From Beroe forskalii (taxonomy: Eukaryota > Ctenophora > Nuda > Beroida > Beroidae), in the NCBI GenBank assembly GCA_011033025.1, contig WFMF01000339.1, forward strand, positions 124,001-188,000: a stretch of DNA of 64,000 nt, given 5' to 3'. A program made the position numbers and the translations under genes. This document shows, in pieces, positions 1 through 12,308 of the stretch; position 1 is the first letter of the stretch, and each line of letters opens with the position of its first letter. The notes below the pieces were generated by a model that had not been told where the DNA came from, did not search any database, and was given only the letters and a program-made list of their open reading frames with translations.

Positions 1-516
1 CCATATCTCCAAGAAGATGAAATCCTGATAAATAAAACCAAATATAACAATATAACGTCCCAAAATACACACTTCTACCTACTTCTTATTTGGTCTCCAA
101 AGAGCCACTAACTCTTTGGGCTGGGTTTATGCCCTTTTGTACCTGGCTGAAGCTGCATCTTTGTGCAGTCAAAACAGAAGGGACTCTATGTTTTCAGACT
201 ACTGATGCAGACCATCTCGTGCATCATTATTCGGAGGGAGGTGGTACATAGCCACCTTCGGCTGATAGCTGACCTAATCTGCAGGCACGCCCTGACTTGC
301 TTTGCAGTCTGTTTGAAGCCACTGGCGTTGGTAGAATTCCAGACCTGTGTGGTCCAGGACTGGGTTCTGCTCTCAGCTCAGGATATAACCCGGCAGTCGG
401 GTGGCCTTAAAACCACCTAGGAGTTCACACCCTTGGCCTAGTGTATAGGGAAGTCTCTATGCTCTGCATGGCTGCCACCGGCCTGGTTGATTAAACCGAC
501 CTTGGCCATTTTACTA
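1..516 (+). mobile_element. 3' end of a non-LTR-type retroelement (runs off the window start)
   Basis: This block reappears as its reverse complement at about 41105-41625, with only scattered differences. Its plus-strand end is a short tandem tail (ACTAAG-like units), as non-LTR retroelements often carry at the 3' end. The copy at 41 kb is bounded by a target-site duplication, which shows that this end is a true element end. I see no reverse transcriptase coding here, and the 85-residue open frame at 163-420 is not a recognisable protein. The superfamily is not identified. Confidence 0.6.
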
Positions 517-1190
517 AGACTAAGCCCCTCACAAGACGTTTTAACGAATTTAGCCCCCATTAGCCCCCACGAATTATGTTTTAACATTTCCATGACCCCA
601 TAGACCTTATATGAGGGGCTAAAGCCTTTATATGAGGGGCTAAAGCCTTCATATGAGGGGCTAATGGGGCTAAATTTGACTGAATGAGTTAGCCCCCACG
701 AGTGGGTTTACATTTTTGCTGAATCGATTCAAAATGATGACATTTATTAAACAATTTGACCACTTTTCTTCACTAGCCCCTCACTTAGTCCTTCGAAACA
801 ATTTCCTTAATATTGTTTCCATTCTTAATCACTAGCCCCTCACTAGCCCCTCACTAGCCCCTCACTTTAGCCCCTTACTAGCCCCTCACTAGCCCCTTAC
901 TAGCCCCTCACTGGCCCTTGAACTGGCCCTCACTGGCCCCTTACTAGCCCCTCACTAGCCCCTTACTGGCCCCTCACTAGCCCCTCACTTGGCCCCTCAC
1001 TAGCCCCTTACTGGCCAGATTACTGGCCCCTCATTGGCCCTCACTAGCCCCTCACTGGCCCTCACTGGGCCCCTTGACAGCCCCTGACTAGCCCCTCACT
1101 GCCCCTTACTGGCCCTAACATGGCCCCTTACTAAGCCCCTCAATGACCCCCTTACTAGCCCTTACTGGGCCCTCACTAGCCTAAAAACTA
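517..1190. repeat. Minisatellite, about 11-bp unit ACTAGCCCCTC
   Basis: This is a dense array of TAGCCCCTCAC-like units. It is sparse at 517-770 and nearly continuous at 830-1190, with frequent ACTGGCCCC variants and small indels. It begins directly at the retroelement tail, so the element may have inserted at its edge. No coding potential. Confidence 0.9.
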
Positions 1191-2200
1191 GCCATTCATA
1201 TTGGATGCATGGCCATGGTGTAGTTGCTACGTCACGTGCTAATTATGACATCACATGACATAACCTGTGGCACATCACGTGATATACCTCGAGACATATC
1301 ACGTGACCTCTCTAGATCTGTCAGTGCTTTGATTATATCCAGTGCCGATTTCAATTTTAAATCAGTGCCTTGTTGATCGTAACTAAATCATTTATAATTA
1401 TAATTGCTAGCACGTGCTATGTTGGGAAAAATTGTTTTGCTAAATTTTCTATATCCCTGTTTGCATTTAACTTTACAATTTGCAAGTTTGGGCTTAGGAA
1501 AGATTCAGCACGCATACGGTGGCTTGAAATTCTCACCAATAATAGTTATAAAAGACTAAGACAATCGTCGGCTGTTGACACACCCCTCGTGAGAACTGAG
1601 AATCAGCGCCACGTTGCAGTGTTGCACGACAGCATTTTAATCTGTCTATTCCTGGGCCAGTGTCACCCCATTCAAAAAACCCAGGCAACTTATGCAACAT
1701 ATTGTACTAACATCTAGGATAATAAAAGGACAAAATTACTAACATGTGACCTGCTTGACGGTTGACAACAAACATCCACAGAAATAAAATTGTGAAATTA
1801 ATCAACAGTTCCGATTGTATACATTGACCAGTCGCTAGTGGACACTGTTCATCACTGTTTACAAATGCTATTGCATATTGCTCCTCCTCTGCTAGGGAGC
1901 TCAAGTTTCAGAAACAGGCAACCCCGTTCATATTTGTATGTCAGGTTGCCCAGATCTAGGCAACCCACTGTATTATTGTATGTTGCGTTGCAAAAGCATG
2001 TTAGTCATTTTCATGTTAGTCCAACAGTGAAGTGGGGAGGTAGATAATCGAATTGGCACTATGTAGAGAGAGCGGGTGTCCTGTTCCTCTCCACGCTATG
2101 CTCTGACCTATTTCATAATTCAATCAAAATGCTTGCATATTATCCCCAATTCCCATTGATATGCAAGGTTACTCCTTGAAGAAATGTGCCTAAAAATACC
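1191..2200. other. Intergenic stretch with one arm of an inverted-repeat pair (1485-1645)
   Basis: No gene is supported. The segment 1485-1645 is the reverse complement of parts of 3545-3850: shared runs include CTTAGGAAAGATTCAGC and ATAGTTATAAAAGACTAAG. This suggests two opposed copies, or the two ends, of one element. The open frames at 1370-1717 and 1838-2047 lie inside this repeat and are unlikely to be genes. Confidence 0.6.
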
Positions 2201-2201
2201 T

Positions 2202-2712
2202 TAGTACCAGAAATATAGGCGACTAATAATTAAGGCGCAAGATATTAAGGCGACAAGATATTAAGGCGATTTTTTCCTGTTATGTAGTTTCAATTGAAGT
2301 TTTTTTCCCGAAAATAAACGATTTTTTCAATTAAAATGGCTATGAAATGAATAAATGAATATAAAATTGAACGAAAAGTCTTGTCGAGTGGGCCTTCAAA
2401 ATACAGTACATCATATCCTGAGCTTTTCAAGCGGATCAATGAACATTTTAGAGTCAGTACCGACATCCTTACATCGTGCCACATCGTCAGTGATACCAAA
2501 AGTTGCCCTGATAACTGGCTATTAAGTTATTCAAGTATTTAATATGTTGCTAAATTGAAACAGTCGATTGGGGAGGAAAAAATAACTGAAAATAAAGTCT
2601 TGAAAAATTAAGACTACCAGATATTTAGACGATCAGATATTAAGGCGACAAGAAATTAAGGCGATTTTTCCAAAATCGCCTTAATTTCTTGTCGCCTATA
2701 TTTCTGGTACTA
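2202..2712. mobile_element. Fold-back MITE-like element with perfect 22-bp terminal inverted repeats
   Basis: The left end at 2202-2223 (TAGTACCAGAAATATAGGCG and two more bases) is the exact reverse complement of the right end at 2691-2712. Inside, AAGGCGACAAGA-type words are repeated, and 2639-2700 forms a second strong palindrome. At 511 bp and without coding potential it fits a non-autonomous DNA transposon. The family is unknown. Confidence 0.75.
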
Positions 2713-2993
2713 AAGTACTTAAGAACTTGAATAGCGCTTGGTGGTGGCTGGTTATTGCAGTACGTTCCCATTTTAGAGAGGAGTAGAAACATGTATGAAT
2801 GTTATAATTATGATTGTGTGACGACACTGAAACAATACTAACATGACGTCCTTCAAAAATCAGGTTGTACTAACATTACTACAGGTTCTAGAATGGGGAT
2901 GTCCCATATAACTCTAGGCTCTTAGCTTCATTATATCTATGATAATGACCTGAGACCTCACTCAGAAAAATACATTTAAGTGCACCTAGCGCT

Positions 2994-3085
2994 TTAAGGG
3001 TTAGGGTTAGGGTCAGGGTTAGGGTCAGGATTTGTTAGGGTTAGGGTAAGGATTAAGGTCAGGGTTTTGGTTAGGGCCATATAAC
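2994..3085. repeat. Degenerate telomere-like (TTAGGG)n tract
   Basis: GGTTAGGGTTAGGGTCAGGG-like units are interrupted by substitutions. A similar short stretch of GGGTTAGGG words occurs near 37885 and 38070. This is probably an interstitial telomere-like tract rather than a chromosome end, because unique sequence continues on both sides. Confidence 0.6.
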
Positions 3086-3175
3086 ATATTTTGATATTTA
3101 GGTTTAGGATACACTAGAAAAATTGACGTCTAGATCTGTGACGTCACTCAGAGCCGTTTATATGGGAGAAATACC

Positions 3176-3541
3176 CTCGGCTGGCGTCAGTGGGTTATTA
3201 ATCGTACGACTAAGAGCTGAGCAAGCAGAGGTCATTGTCATAGATAATGAAGGCTCCCGTTTATTTGGAAGACCGACCCGGCGCGGGTTTTATCTTCCTC
3301 TAACCACTAACCAGTGGTGTCGCGCTTGCCTCGCAATTGCATTCTGTGCGATAAACCAGGGTCCTGGTAAGGGTCTACCCTCCACCGCGCGCACTTCTCT
3401 CTGCAGGAACAGTGAATGGGATCGCCGATCGGGACCCGCAAAATGTCCGAGTGTTGCGCACGTGCACTAATTAAGTAAATGACCTCTGCTTGCAGTTGCT
3501 CTTAGTCGTACGATGAATGACCCACTGCGACGCCAGCCGAG
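3176..3541. mobile_element. MITE-like element with about 60-bp imperfect terminal inverted repeats
   Basis: The left end reads CTCGGCTGGCGTCAGTGGGT, then a CGTACGACTAAGAGC block, then GCAAGCAGAGGTCATT. The same blocks return as reverse complement at about 3477-3541. The core is GC-richer than its surroundings (CCGCGCGCAC). The element lies between the two opposed arms at 1485-1645 and 3545-3850, so it may be nested in a larger repeat. The 115-residue open frame at 3123-3470 is inside it and is not a gene. Confidence 0.65.
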
Positions 3542-3544
3542 ATA

Positions 3545-3850
3545 AGTTTCAGCGAGGTGCACGTGGCACTGATTCTCACAAGGGTGTGTCAACAGCTCGA
3601 CGGACATTGCCCGTCTATTTCTTCTGACTGGATGGCAGCTCGACGGACGTTGCTCGTCTATTTCTTGTGACTGGATGGCGAGACTCGAGAGCGCAAAGTG
3701 ACGTCCAAAGGTGGAACGTTGCGCCAGCGCGAGGGTAGGGTAACATCCTACGAGTCAACAGCCGACAATTGTCTTAGTCTTTTATAACTATTATTCGTGA
3801 CATTTCCACGCCACCGTGCTGCGCGCTGAATCTTTCCTAAGCCCGCATAG
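3545..3850. repeat. Inverted partner of the 1485-1645 repeat
   Basis: It shares, in reverse complement, the CTTAGTCTTTTATAACTATT block and the GCGCTGAATCTTTCCTAAGCC block with 1485-1645. Just beyond it, CCTAAGCC(C/T)GCATAGGTGTGTG with a following CGCGC-rich run recurs at about 38850-38905, a third copy of the same family. Confidence 0.6.
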
Positions 3851-4016
3851 GTGTGTGTACGAGCGCCGCGCAAGGCAAGCTGAATCTCAACAGCTTGCGT
3901 CAGCAATTATACTTACTAGTCGGTTCCCGTCCTACGGACGGCGAATGATGGCAGCCGCATGAGCTAACGGCCACATGTCCCTTTGACAGTGATTTGACCG
4001 TGCGAGTTTGGAGGGT

Positions 4017-4480
4017 AAATTCAAAACCTTAATTTCTGCGAAAAAAGCTTCCCACGCCCCCAACGGTAACCCAATGTTGCCGAAAATATTCTCAAAACCT
4101 TTACTCATCATAAGCAACTCCATAGCGAAGGAATTTTGAAAAAAAATCGAAAATCTATTTTTTGCGAAAAAGGGGCGTGGCCTCCCACGCCCATCAGGGT
4201 GACCCAATAATTCGGACAAAATTCTCAAAATTTTTATTCATCATAAGCAACTCAATGGCGAAAGAATTTTGAAAAAATTCGAAAGTTTAATTTTTGCGAA
4301 AAAAAGGGCGTGGCCCCCCACGCCCCTCAGGGTGACCCAATAATTCGGACAAAATTCTCAAAATTTTTATTCATCATAAGCAACTCAATGGCGAAGGAAT
4401 TTTGAAAAAATTCGAAAGTTTAATTTTTGCGGAAAAAAAGGGCGTGGCCCCCATGCCCCTCAGGGTGGCCGAAAAAATGT
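4017..4480. repeat. Tandem repeat, about 135-bp unit, 3-4 copies
   Basis: Units of the form GGGCGTGGCC...CACGCCC...CAGGGTGACCCAATAATTCGG, ATTCTCAAAATTTTTATTCATC, AGCAACTCAATGGCGAA repeat at a spacing of about 135 bp. The first copy is diverged and the last is truncated at about 4470. Each unit has a small GGGCGTGGCC/CACGCCC hairpin. The open frame at 3932-4228 falls inside the array and is not a gene. Confidence 0.85.
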
Positions 4481-4580
4481 CGCATTATTTTTCTGATTTA
4501 TTGTAACTTTCTTACAACACGATTAAAAGATAATTTTGGTGCTAACTTGAAAACGAATCGCCATAAATAAATAAATATCA

Positions 4581-4722
4581 GGGCGCTGGCAAGCGCCCGC
4601 AGCCACGGAAAATTCCCTCCCACCGAGGGCATCTGCCCGAAGGGCAGATGCCCTCGGCCCGAAGGGCCGAGGGCAGCCCAACAGGCCAGCAGTCCCGGCC
4701 CGAAGGGCCGGGACTGCTGGCC
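4581..4722. repeat. Run of four perfect hairpins, three with a GAA loop
   Basis: 4581-4598 folds as GGGCGCT-GGCA-AGCGCCC. Then come three perfect stems closed by C-GAA-G: 4625-4655 (14-bp stem), 4650-4674 (11-bp stem, sharing bases with the first) and 4684-4722 (18-bp stem). The C-GAA-G mini-hairpin is known to be unusually stable in DNA. The GC-rich block stands out from AT-rich flanks. No coding role is supported; the open frames crossing it are palindrome artefacts. Confidence 0.85.
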
Positions 4723-5397
4723 AGACACTCCTAACAAGCCAGTAGTACCAGCATGAAGGGCTAAAAGTGGTAGCGGAACCGTTTTTCAAGTATTGAAAAA
4801 TACGTTTGCCAGCGCCTATTATATAAAAATACAGTAAATCGCGAAAATCGCGATTTTCGAGTCGTGTTTTTAACATGTTAATTTAATCTGTTGGTCATGA
4901 AAATTTGTACAGGCGTAGACCATAACATGAATAACAAACCCTGTAAATTTCATGAAAATCGACCGCGTCGTTTTCTCACAATAAATTATCAAAAAAACGC
5001 TATTTTATCAAAAATTAGAACATGGACTACGACGACCCGACTCGATGATAAAAATTGTGTTTGAGTGTTCTCGAGAACCATAAAAGATAGAATCATAATC
5101 TAAACGGCATATGAAACTTCAGAATGGTGTGCGTGCACTAGGCCATATTAAATTTTAAAATGACAATTCCTTAATTGGTTAATTGGCCAATTAAAGTAAT
5201 TATCGCCTATAACTCAAAAAGTAAGAATGATAGCGACTTAATTCTAACGGCATCAGTAACTAAAGCCAAAATTACGATTTGTACGTCTTATTTAAGTACC
5301 AGTTGCGCGCCGCTTCACAAAAACCCCCCCCAGCCTTGTGCCAACAATTTTTTTTGACCAACTTTTTGATGAGGGCTGTGCACATCTGATGAATTGA
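4723..5397. other. AT-rich intergenic stretch, no gene seen
   Basis: It contains short homopolymers and a C-run near 5326. Nothing here has a credible start, splice signals or conserved protein. Confidence 0.5.
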
Positions 5398-5930
5398 CCA
5401 AAAATCATTGAGTGTGCCAACTTTTTGATGCTGATGTAAATTTTTTGATGTTTTGAATTTATAAAATGATTCTGATCCAAAAAAATCATTTCACCTTCAA
5501 AAAATTGATGATTTGGAAATAGCAAATAGTCGATTTGCCAAGAAATTTATTTTATGTGAAGAAATCAATTCTTCACAAAAAATTAATGATCTTGAATTAG
5601 GAATTAATTCTGTAAGAATAATTGTGTGCAATGTAAAAAAATTTGTGTTTCGTTATAATAATTTAAATATTTCCCTGTATTTCTTTTCAGCACAAAAAGT
5701 TGATGAAGTTGCTATTAAAAAGAGATGTACAGCAAAAAAATTGTTGCTGTGCAAGATATTTGATGTTTTCTTCTGTAAAGTTATTTTATCTGTTAGCAAA
5801 TCATATCATGATCAATATTTTGATGATTTGCATTTAAAATTTGTGTTTTCAGACCAAAATCATTGAGTGTGCTAACTTTTTAGTGCTGATGTAAATTTCT
5901 TGATGTTTTGACTTTATAAAATTATGAATA
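5398..5930. repeat. Two direct copies of an 80-bp block, about 454 bp apart
   Basis: CAAAAATCATTGAGTGTGCC and the following CTGATGTAAATTTTTTGATG block at 5398-5475 recur, slightly changed, at 5852-5930. The sequence between is AT-rich. The plus-strand open frame at 5513-5866 lies between the copies and resembles no protein I know. Confidence 0.7.
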
Positions 5931-6700
5931 TGAACTTTCAATTCTGAAACAATGTTTTATTTGTTCAACACTGTTTTCTAATTCACAAAACATCAATTTA
6001 TTGCCTTATCAACAGTTATAGGTTTACAGATCATTGATTTAGTAGCATCTCATCAAATTTATAATTCAAAAGCACTGATTTTCTGGGCCATCATAGTTTT
6101 CCTGATCCATGATCTCTGTAGACTGAAACCATAGGGATTTAAAATTGATTAAACAAAAATTATCCCAGAGAAGAGAACTGAATCAGAAACCTTGCCATTA
6201 AATTTGCAGTATAGCACATCAAAATTCATCAATATTTTGTTACGTATATGGACTTTCAATTCTGGAACAATGTTTTATTTGTTCAACACTGTTTTCTAAT
6301 TCACAAAACATCAATTTATTGTTCTATCAACAGTTATGGTTTCAGATCACTGATTTAGTAGCATCTCCTCAAATTTATAATTCAAGCACTGATTTTCTGG
6401 ACCATCATAGTTTTCTGATCCATGATCTCTGTAGACTGAAACCACAGGGTTTAAATTAATTAGCAAGGTATCCCTCGAAGGCAGAAAACCTTTGCAGACT
6501 AAATTTGCAGTATAGCACTTCTTAATTCATCAATATTTTTGTATATATATGAACTTTCAGTTCTGAACTATGTTTTATTTGTGTTCACAACACTGTTTTA
6601 ATTCACAAAACATCAATTTATTGTCTTATCAACAGATTATAGGTTTGCAGATCACTGATTTAACAGCCTCAACAAATTTATAATTCAAAATCAATGGTCA
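5931..6700. repeat. Tandem repeat, about 305-bp unit, 2.5 copies
   Basis: Units begin near 5931, 6248 and 6550 with GAACTTTCAATTCTG. They continue with TGTTTTATTTGTTCAACACTG, ACAAAACATCAATTTATTG and CCATGATCTCTGTAGACTG. The third unit is cut short. AT-rich, non-coding. Confidence 0.85.
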
Positions 6701-7439
6701 TAAAATCATAATTTGTTTAATTTTGATGAAATATGTCAGATAACTCGAGTAGGTTTGGCGGCAGAAACGATTTTCTCACGGTATCGCTGAAGTGAAAAAA
6801 GGTGAAAAAACTGGGGAAAAACACAGAACCAGTTACAAGTCAACTCATAAGTACACGAAAATGTGCTTATAAAGATGAAGAAGGCATAATGTAATATTCG
6901 TGATAAAACAACATCGATATATGTTCATTTTTGATGAGATTACAGCAATTAAGGATTTTGACAGAAAATGCCAAATTTGACGTCAGTCTCTCCCGCGGAT
7001 TATCAGTTACTGCTACTTAGAGAAATTCATGAGTGTTTAACTCAAGCAAACACAGTGGTTAGGCGATTCAACATCATGAACTTGCTACTTTGAGTTATGA
7101 TAATGATGTCATTTCAACTGCCAATTGATGGAAACGCGTCAATTTAGCTGGAACAAACGGACTAGCTGGAGCAAATAAAAGAAAACGGCGTATAAATTTA
7201 TTGGAAGAGAAAACTTAGATACACGTGGACACAACAGAAATCACGTTTTACACTCATCACAAGGTAATATAATCACATTATATTATCGCTAAGAAATAGT
7301 GAATAATCACATCAGTGTATTTTTAGACAATCGATAATATCTAGATAATAATATGATCGATTTGTTTAATTTACAATGTAACTATATCTATTAGTAAATT
7401 TTGTATCTTCAGCACTGAGGTCAAATTTTTCGGGAAATA
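6701..7439. other. Intergenic stretch with one copy of the dispersed CRE-like motif
   Basis: TTATGATAATGATGTCAT at 7095 is a diverged copy of the TGACGTCATTATCA motif described in the findings. No gene is supported. Confidence 0.45.
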
Positions 7440-9360
7440 AAAAAGTAAAAACTTAAACCAAAATGATTTTAATACCATCCTTTGTTCCAGAAACGGACCT
7501 TGAAAAGAAAAGGAGGGCAATCCCGCTTGAATGAACAGGCAAAAAAAAGATTCAAATTTGACTCAGATGGAACACTTTTTAAAAAAAACTTTAACACCTC
7601 TTTCTCAGCTTTTCGGAAAAAGGAATTCCAAAAAAACCCAAACCAAAAAAAACACCCCAAAAAACAGGGAAACCCCATTTAGGTCCAAACACTCATCAGT
7701 ACTTTAAACTTTTTTAAAAACTGGGAAAAAGTTTTTTAAAAAATTTTGCATGGTCAACTAAATGAGGCTGTCAACTCTGCTGATTGCCATGCAACAGTTT
7801 TAATCAGTGGGTGTCCTTTTAATGCTGATAATCAAAAATAAACGAAGTCAGAGTTTATAAAAGCTGAAACCCACGCCACCCAGGGTTCCTTCTCCCCGAA
7901 AGTTCAGGGGGAAAAGGGCCCAAAGAGACCGGGGAAAGTGTGGATAACACAGAGGGGGGTTTAACTGGGAGAAAGTGGGGGGAAACCCCCGGGGAGGGGG
8001 GAAAAAGGAGGGGAACCGGGAAGGGGAGGAAAGAGGGGGGAACCAAAAGGGGGGGGAGGGAAAAAAAGAAAAGAGGGGGAAAAGTGTGAAGGGGGACAGG
8101 GAATGTCGGTTTTTGGCTCAATCACAAAAAAATTTCGGGTGACCAATACATACTGGGTTAAAATTTTTTAATTTTTTCGCCTGGACATAAAATCATATTT
8201 TAGTTTCATAGCCGGCCCAACCCTTAACTTCGAAAAGACCCTTTTTGGAATTTGAAATTTTCCCTTTAAAATTTTTCAACAGTAAATGGAAAGTCTTTAT
8301 GGGTTTTTATTTTTAAAAACCCTCCCTTCCAAAAAATCCCAATTAAGCATTTGGTGGGAAAGGTGAAAAGGAAATTAACCCTTTAAAAAAAGGTTGGGTT
8401 TTATTTTGAGGACATTTTAAAAAGTAAAGGTTTATAATTCACCCCCTTTTCCCAAAAATCTTTTTAATGTCTTAGATGGGATCTTATCAATTTAAGGGGG
8501 CTTGGGGTTTTCAAGTTCGTTCAGGGAAAAAACTTTTTAAAAAAAAAGCATTTGGGGGTGGGGTTTTAAAAAAAACTTTTCAATTTGGTAAATAAGGGAA
8601 AACTGGGAAATTTTTGGGGGTTGGTGAAAAATTTAGCTTAAGGGGCAACTTTTTTTAATTCCCAAAAAACCCTTCCCTTTTAGGAATAAAATAATAGGCG
8701 TTTGGGGGCATTAAAAATAAATTCCCCCTGATCCCAAATAATTTTTTAAAGGTTTTCAAACCAAACAGCAATTATTTTCCTTTTAAAAAGGGGTTTTTCC
8801 CCCGGACCACTTAAAAAGGGGGAAACCCAAAGTGTCCCAAAAACCAAAGGGGGGAAAATTAGAAATGAAGGGAAAAAAATGAGAAAAAATGGGCCTAATT
8901 TGTTTCCCAAAAAGGGAAAAATTTAAAGCACTTATCCAAAAACCCTTATGGTTTTTAAAAAACTTTAAAATTCCCAAAAAGAAAGGAAAAAAGGTTTTCT
9001 TAAATCTTTTTTAAATTAAACTACAAAAAAAGAAATTAGGGAATTCCCCCCTTTTATGTTTTTGGGTGATGAAAAGAAAAAAATTAAATTAGGCCTTTAC
9101 TCCAAAAATCCGAAAAGGGCAAGAACTCGCCAAAACCCTATTATAGGGGAAAAATTTAAAAAATTTTTTAAAACCTGGACTTTTTTAAAAAATTTAAAGG
9201 GGGTTTATATAAAGAGTATTATTTTTGAGTATTCTTAGTGCCCTCGGTTTCCTAATTCCCGCCTCCCAGAATAAGGGAAAGGGGGTTAAAGGAAAATTAA
9301 TTTTTATTTTCAAAAAAAACAATTTATCAGTAAAAATTTTTTAGTAAAAAGTTGTTCAAA
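7440..9360. other. Probable low-quality sequence: homopolymer-rich, no reliable features
   Basis: Composition changes abruptly to runs such as AAAAAAA, CCCC, GGGGGG and TTTTTAAAA, with very few ordinary dinucleotide mixtures. The same texture occurs at 45463-46985, where a clean second copy shows that the bases are wrong rather than unusual. All open frames here (7469-9238) should be ignored. Confidence 0.75.
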
Positions 9361-12308
9361 ATTGAACTGAAGAGGAATTAAGGAGAAGAGGGGGTCGAGG
9401 AATAAGGGAAGTCACAAGGATGGTAGAAAGGAAAGCAGGTGTGTCACCGGAGATCATGAAAAAATTCCTGAATCAGAAATATGCTCATTATTTTTCGGGC
9501 GAGAGTACTGTACATATAGCTTTTCCCGTGAACTATCAGAACGGATTTTAGGATTTTATATGTTTGGTTTTCTGAGAAATTTCTCTCAGAAACAGCTCTA
9601 GGAAGTCTGGAGGATGGAAGCTACAATTGTCACACATTTATCAACACAAATATTCTTACGAGACACCGTGACATGGCGTGACCAACTATTTGACACAGCA
9701 CTTGATGAAATTGTGAATATCAAGCGTCAAACGCATTTTTGGTGATACAGCGCATAGAACTAAAAACTTAGAACCAGTCCAGATGTCCAGAGGCGGTCGT
9801 GATTTTGGATTGTGCATGAGGATATGAGCTGGAGAAGTTTCATGAATCATTCATAGTCCTGAAAGAAGGCCAAAGTGGCCTATGCCGTACAGGCTTTTAG
9901 AACCAAGTTTGTGAACGGTTGGATAAAAACTGTTTTAATGTGATCTGATGACAATTTGCCAATTTGTCGTTTTGCTCATACTCAGTCCCTCTCTTTCTTA
10001 AAGAAATTGTCAATTGTAGCAGTATCAATGACATTATTAGCTCTTATCCATTACTAAAGTAAAAATACCAGGGAATGAGAAGAATCAAGAAATACCTTCC
10101 TTGCTCAAAAAGTTACAGTTTCTAAGTATGCCTTCGACTGGGAATGTTTCAAATCAGCTCGGCTATGGCTGCATTCTGCAAGGAGCCAACTCGGCTATGG
10201 CTGCATCTTGCAAGGATCCTGGCATCCTTCTCGGATCCTGCTCGGACGCAGCCCTCCAGTATCCTGGTCCAGGACTGGTCCGTTGGCAATGCCGACATTG
10301 GCGAGGACGATGACAGGTCCAAGACATCTCCCAGTCAATCAGTATAACGGGTTGACTCCTCCAAAACTTAGTAAAGCAGCGGACTTACAACACTTTATGT
10401 ATTCGTAGCGCGGATATAAGCTGAAGCTCTATAATATAAACCATAAGAGTATGTAATTGTTTCGAAAGTGAGGCAAATTAAATAGTTGAAGGTGAATCAT
10501 TAATATAAAACATTATATTGGACATGTCTAAGTATTCAGTGAAAGAATGGATCCATTGACAAACTTATATTTATCAAGGTCACCGAATAAAACAAAATTG
10601 AAAATTTCTCGTCCTTATTACTAAACAAGATGCTAATGTCAGGCGGACTTTTCACTCCCTTATCTTGCCAAGTTGATGATCATTAGGCCGATAAAACCCA
10701 CGCCCAACATCGTTCGGCCAATAAACAGAGACAATCATCAGATAATAACCAGAGACTGGGCCAGAAACTCCATTCGCGCTGTATAGGTACTTATGCGAAA
10801 TAGGCGGTTCCCCAGGGTTCAAAAGTCATAAATTCATCACTATGAGCTATGGAAATGACGTCACTATCAGTTCTTTATCCTAGCACGACGGAGGTAAATG
10901 AAACTAGGTAGGAGCATTTCATTGCCCCATTATATTGGGAAGACTCTAGAAACACAGACTATTAGGGAAGGATTTATGGCGCGGGAACCTTGAGAAAACG
11001 AGTCGGTAAGAGGGGAAATGTTGGGAATGGCAAGGGCGGGCAAAACGTGATGATTAGGTAATAAACCATCAATAGGGTGCTAATTAGCTACTACTCACTT
11101 ATATTGAAACATCTTGATACGAATTCAGGAATAAACAGACTCCTTGAGATGTCAATGCTGAACCAGGTTTATAAGCATCGATCGTTCAGTGAACCCATCA
11201 ATCATAACAAGAGGTGGAATCTCAAACATCGAACTCGTAGGACAAAAAATACGGATTTTAAACGAAATTCGGGAGAAAAATCACAAACTTTTAGGTGGGG
11301 GACACATCCGCCTTCAAAACATTTCAGGGGAAACAGAACTTTGCAACACATGACTGCAAATATTTAATCTAAAACGCAAATGGCTGCAATTACAGACAGA
11401 CGCCAAGAGGGTGAATTATGAGCAAATTAAATCTAAAAAGAATTAAAGAATGTTAATTTACAATTATAAATTCATAAATTTGCGATTACAACGGAGGGCT
11501 ATTATAAATCCGGTGTGCACGTATGCAGAAGTGATTTAAATAGGAGGCAATTACAGACGCCTGCTTCTCGGATGAGTAATGAACTGATGAAGATAATGTG
11601 GAGCTGATAAGAAACACCTCTCAAAGGATGCAAGTGTGTAAAAACGTGACGTCATTATCAAGAGTCAAAGTGCTAAACAGGTGACGCTGAACAGACTGTA
11701 TATCAAGCGCGCCTCTGAACTTCATGGCTGTTTTACAACAGAACGGACTTGTTCACGGTTCAGTTCAGGAAATTTCCCAATCGCAAGCCGCTGGAAAATG
11801 TAATTAACAAATTAGATTAGGGTTCGGTAATGCGCTGATTAAGGGGGCACGAAAATAAATACTTCTTATCAGCGGAAAACATTCCTGGCAACATATGAAG
11901 TGTATGGATTGTACGCAGTTGACGGTGACATCATTTGATGCTTGAAAATGGTAAATTCATGACATCGAAGAGTCCATTGACCAGTCATCGCGTGAGATGT
12001 TGAGTATACAGTACCCGGTCCCCAGACATGACGACTCAGTGAAACAGATGAGAAAGGATCAATAATTGTGAAAGAAAAGCCACTCACTCACTACACTCGC
12101 CTAACAAACACATTACCTCTCACCCACACACTCTCCTTACTCCTATATGCTACATGTTGTGTACTCCGCAATAGAGTAATTTGACAAAGTGCAGACATAT
12201 GTTGACACCTAGTGTGTGTGTCACGATATGTTACATGGTTCATGGTTAACACGCCTACTGGAAACCCGCAGGTGAACCGGAAACAGGGTGTATTATATGT
12301 GCAGTGGT
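9361..12308. other. Intergenic region, no gene supported
   Basis: Ordinary sequence. It holds a short internal repeat at 10160-10215 (CTCGGCTATGGCTGCAT twice) and two copies of the dispersed motif, at 10847-10864 and 11647-11660. Overlapping plus-strand open frames at 10101-10408 come from this repetitive stretch and have no recognisable domain. Confidence 0.45.

Noticed and set aside
517..1190. CRISPR array
   Set aside because: Units are contiguous with no unique spacers; this is a eukaryotic minisatellite. The same holds for the arrays at 25.7, 58.7 and 63.7 kb.
2994..3085. Chromosome-end telomere
   Set aside because: The TTAGGG-like tract is short, degenerate and flanked on both sides by ordinary sequence.
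3123..3470. 115-residue open frame
   Set aside because: It lies inside a fold-back element and depends on the inverted repeat; no similarity to a known protein.
10101..10408. Three overlapping small open frames
   Set aside because: All three frames are open over the same GC-richer repeat, which points to composition rather than coding.
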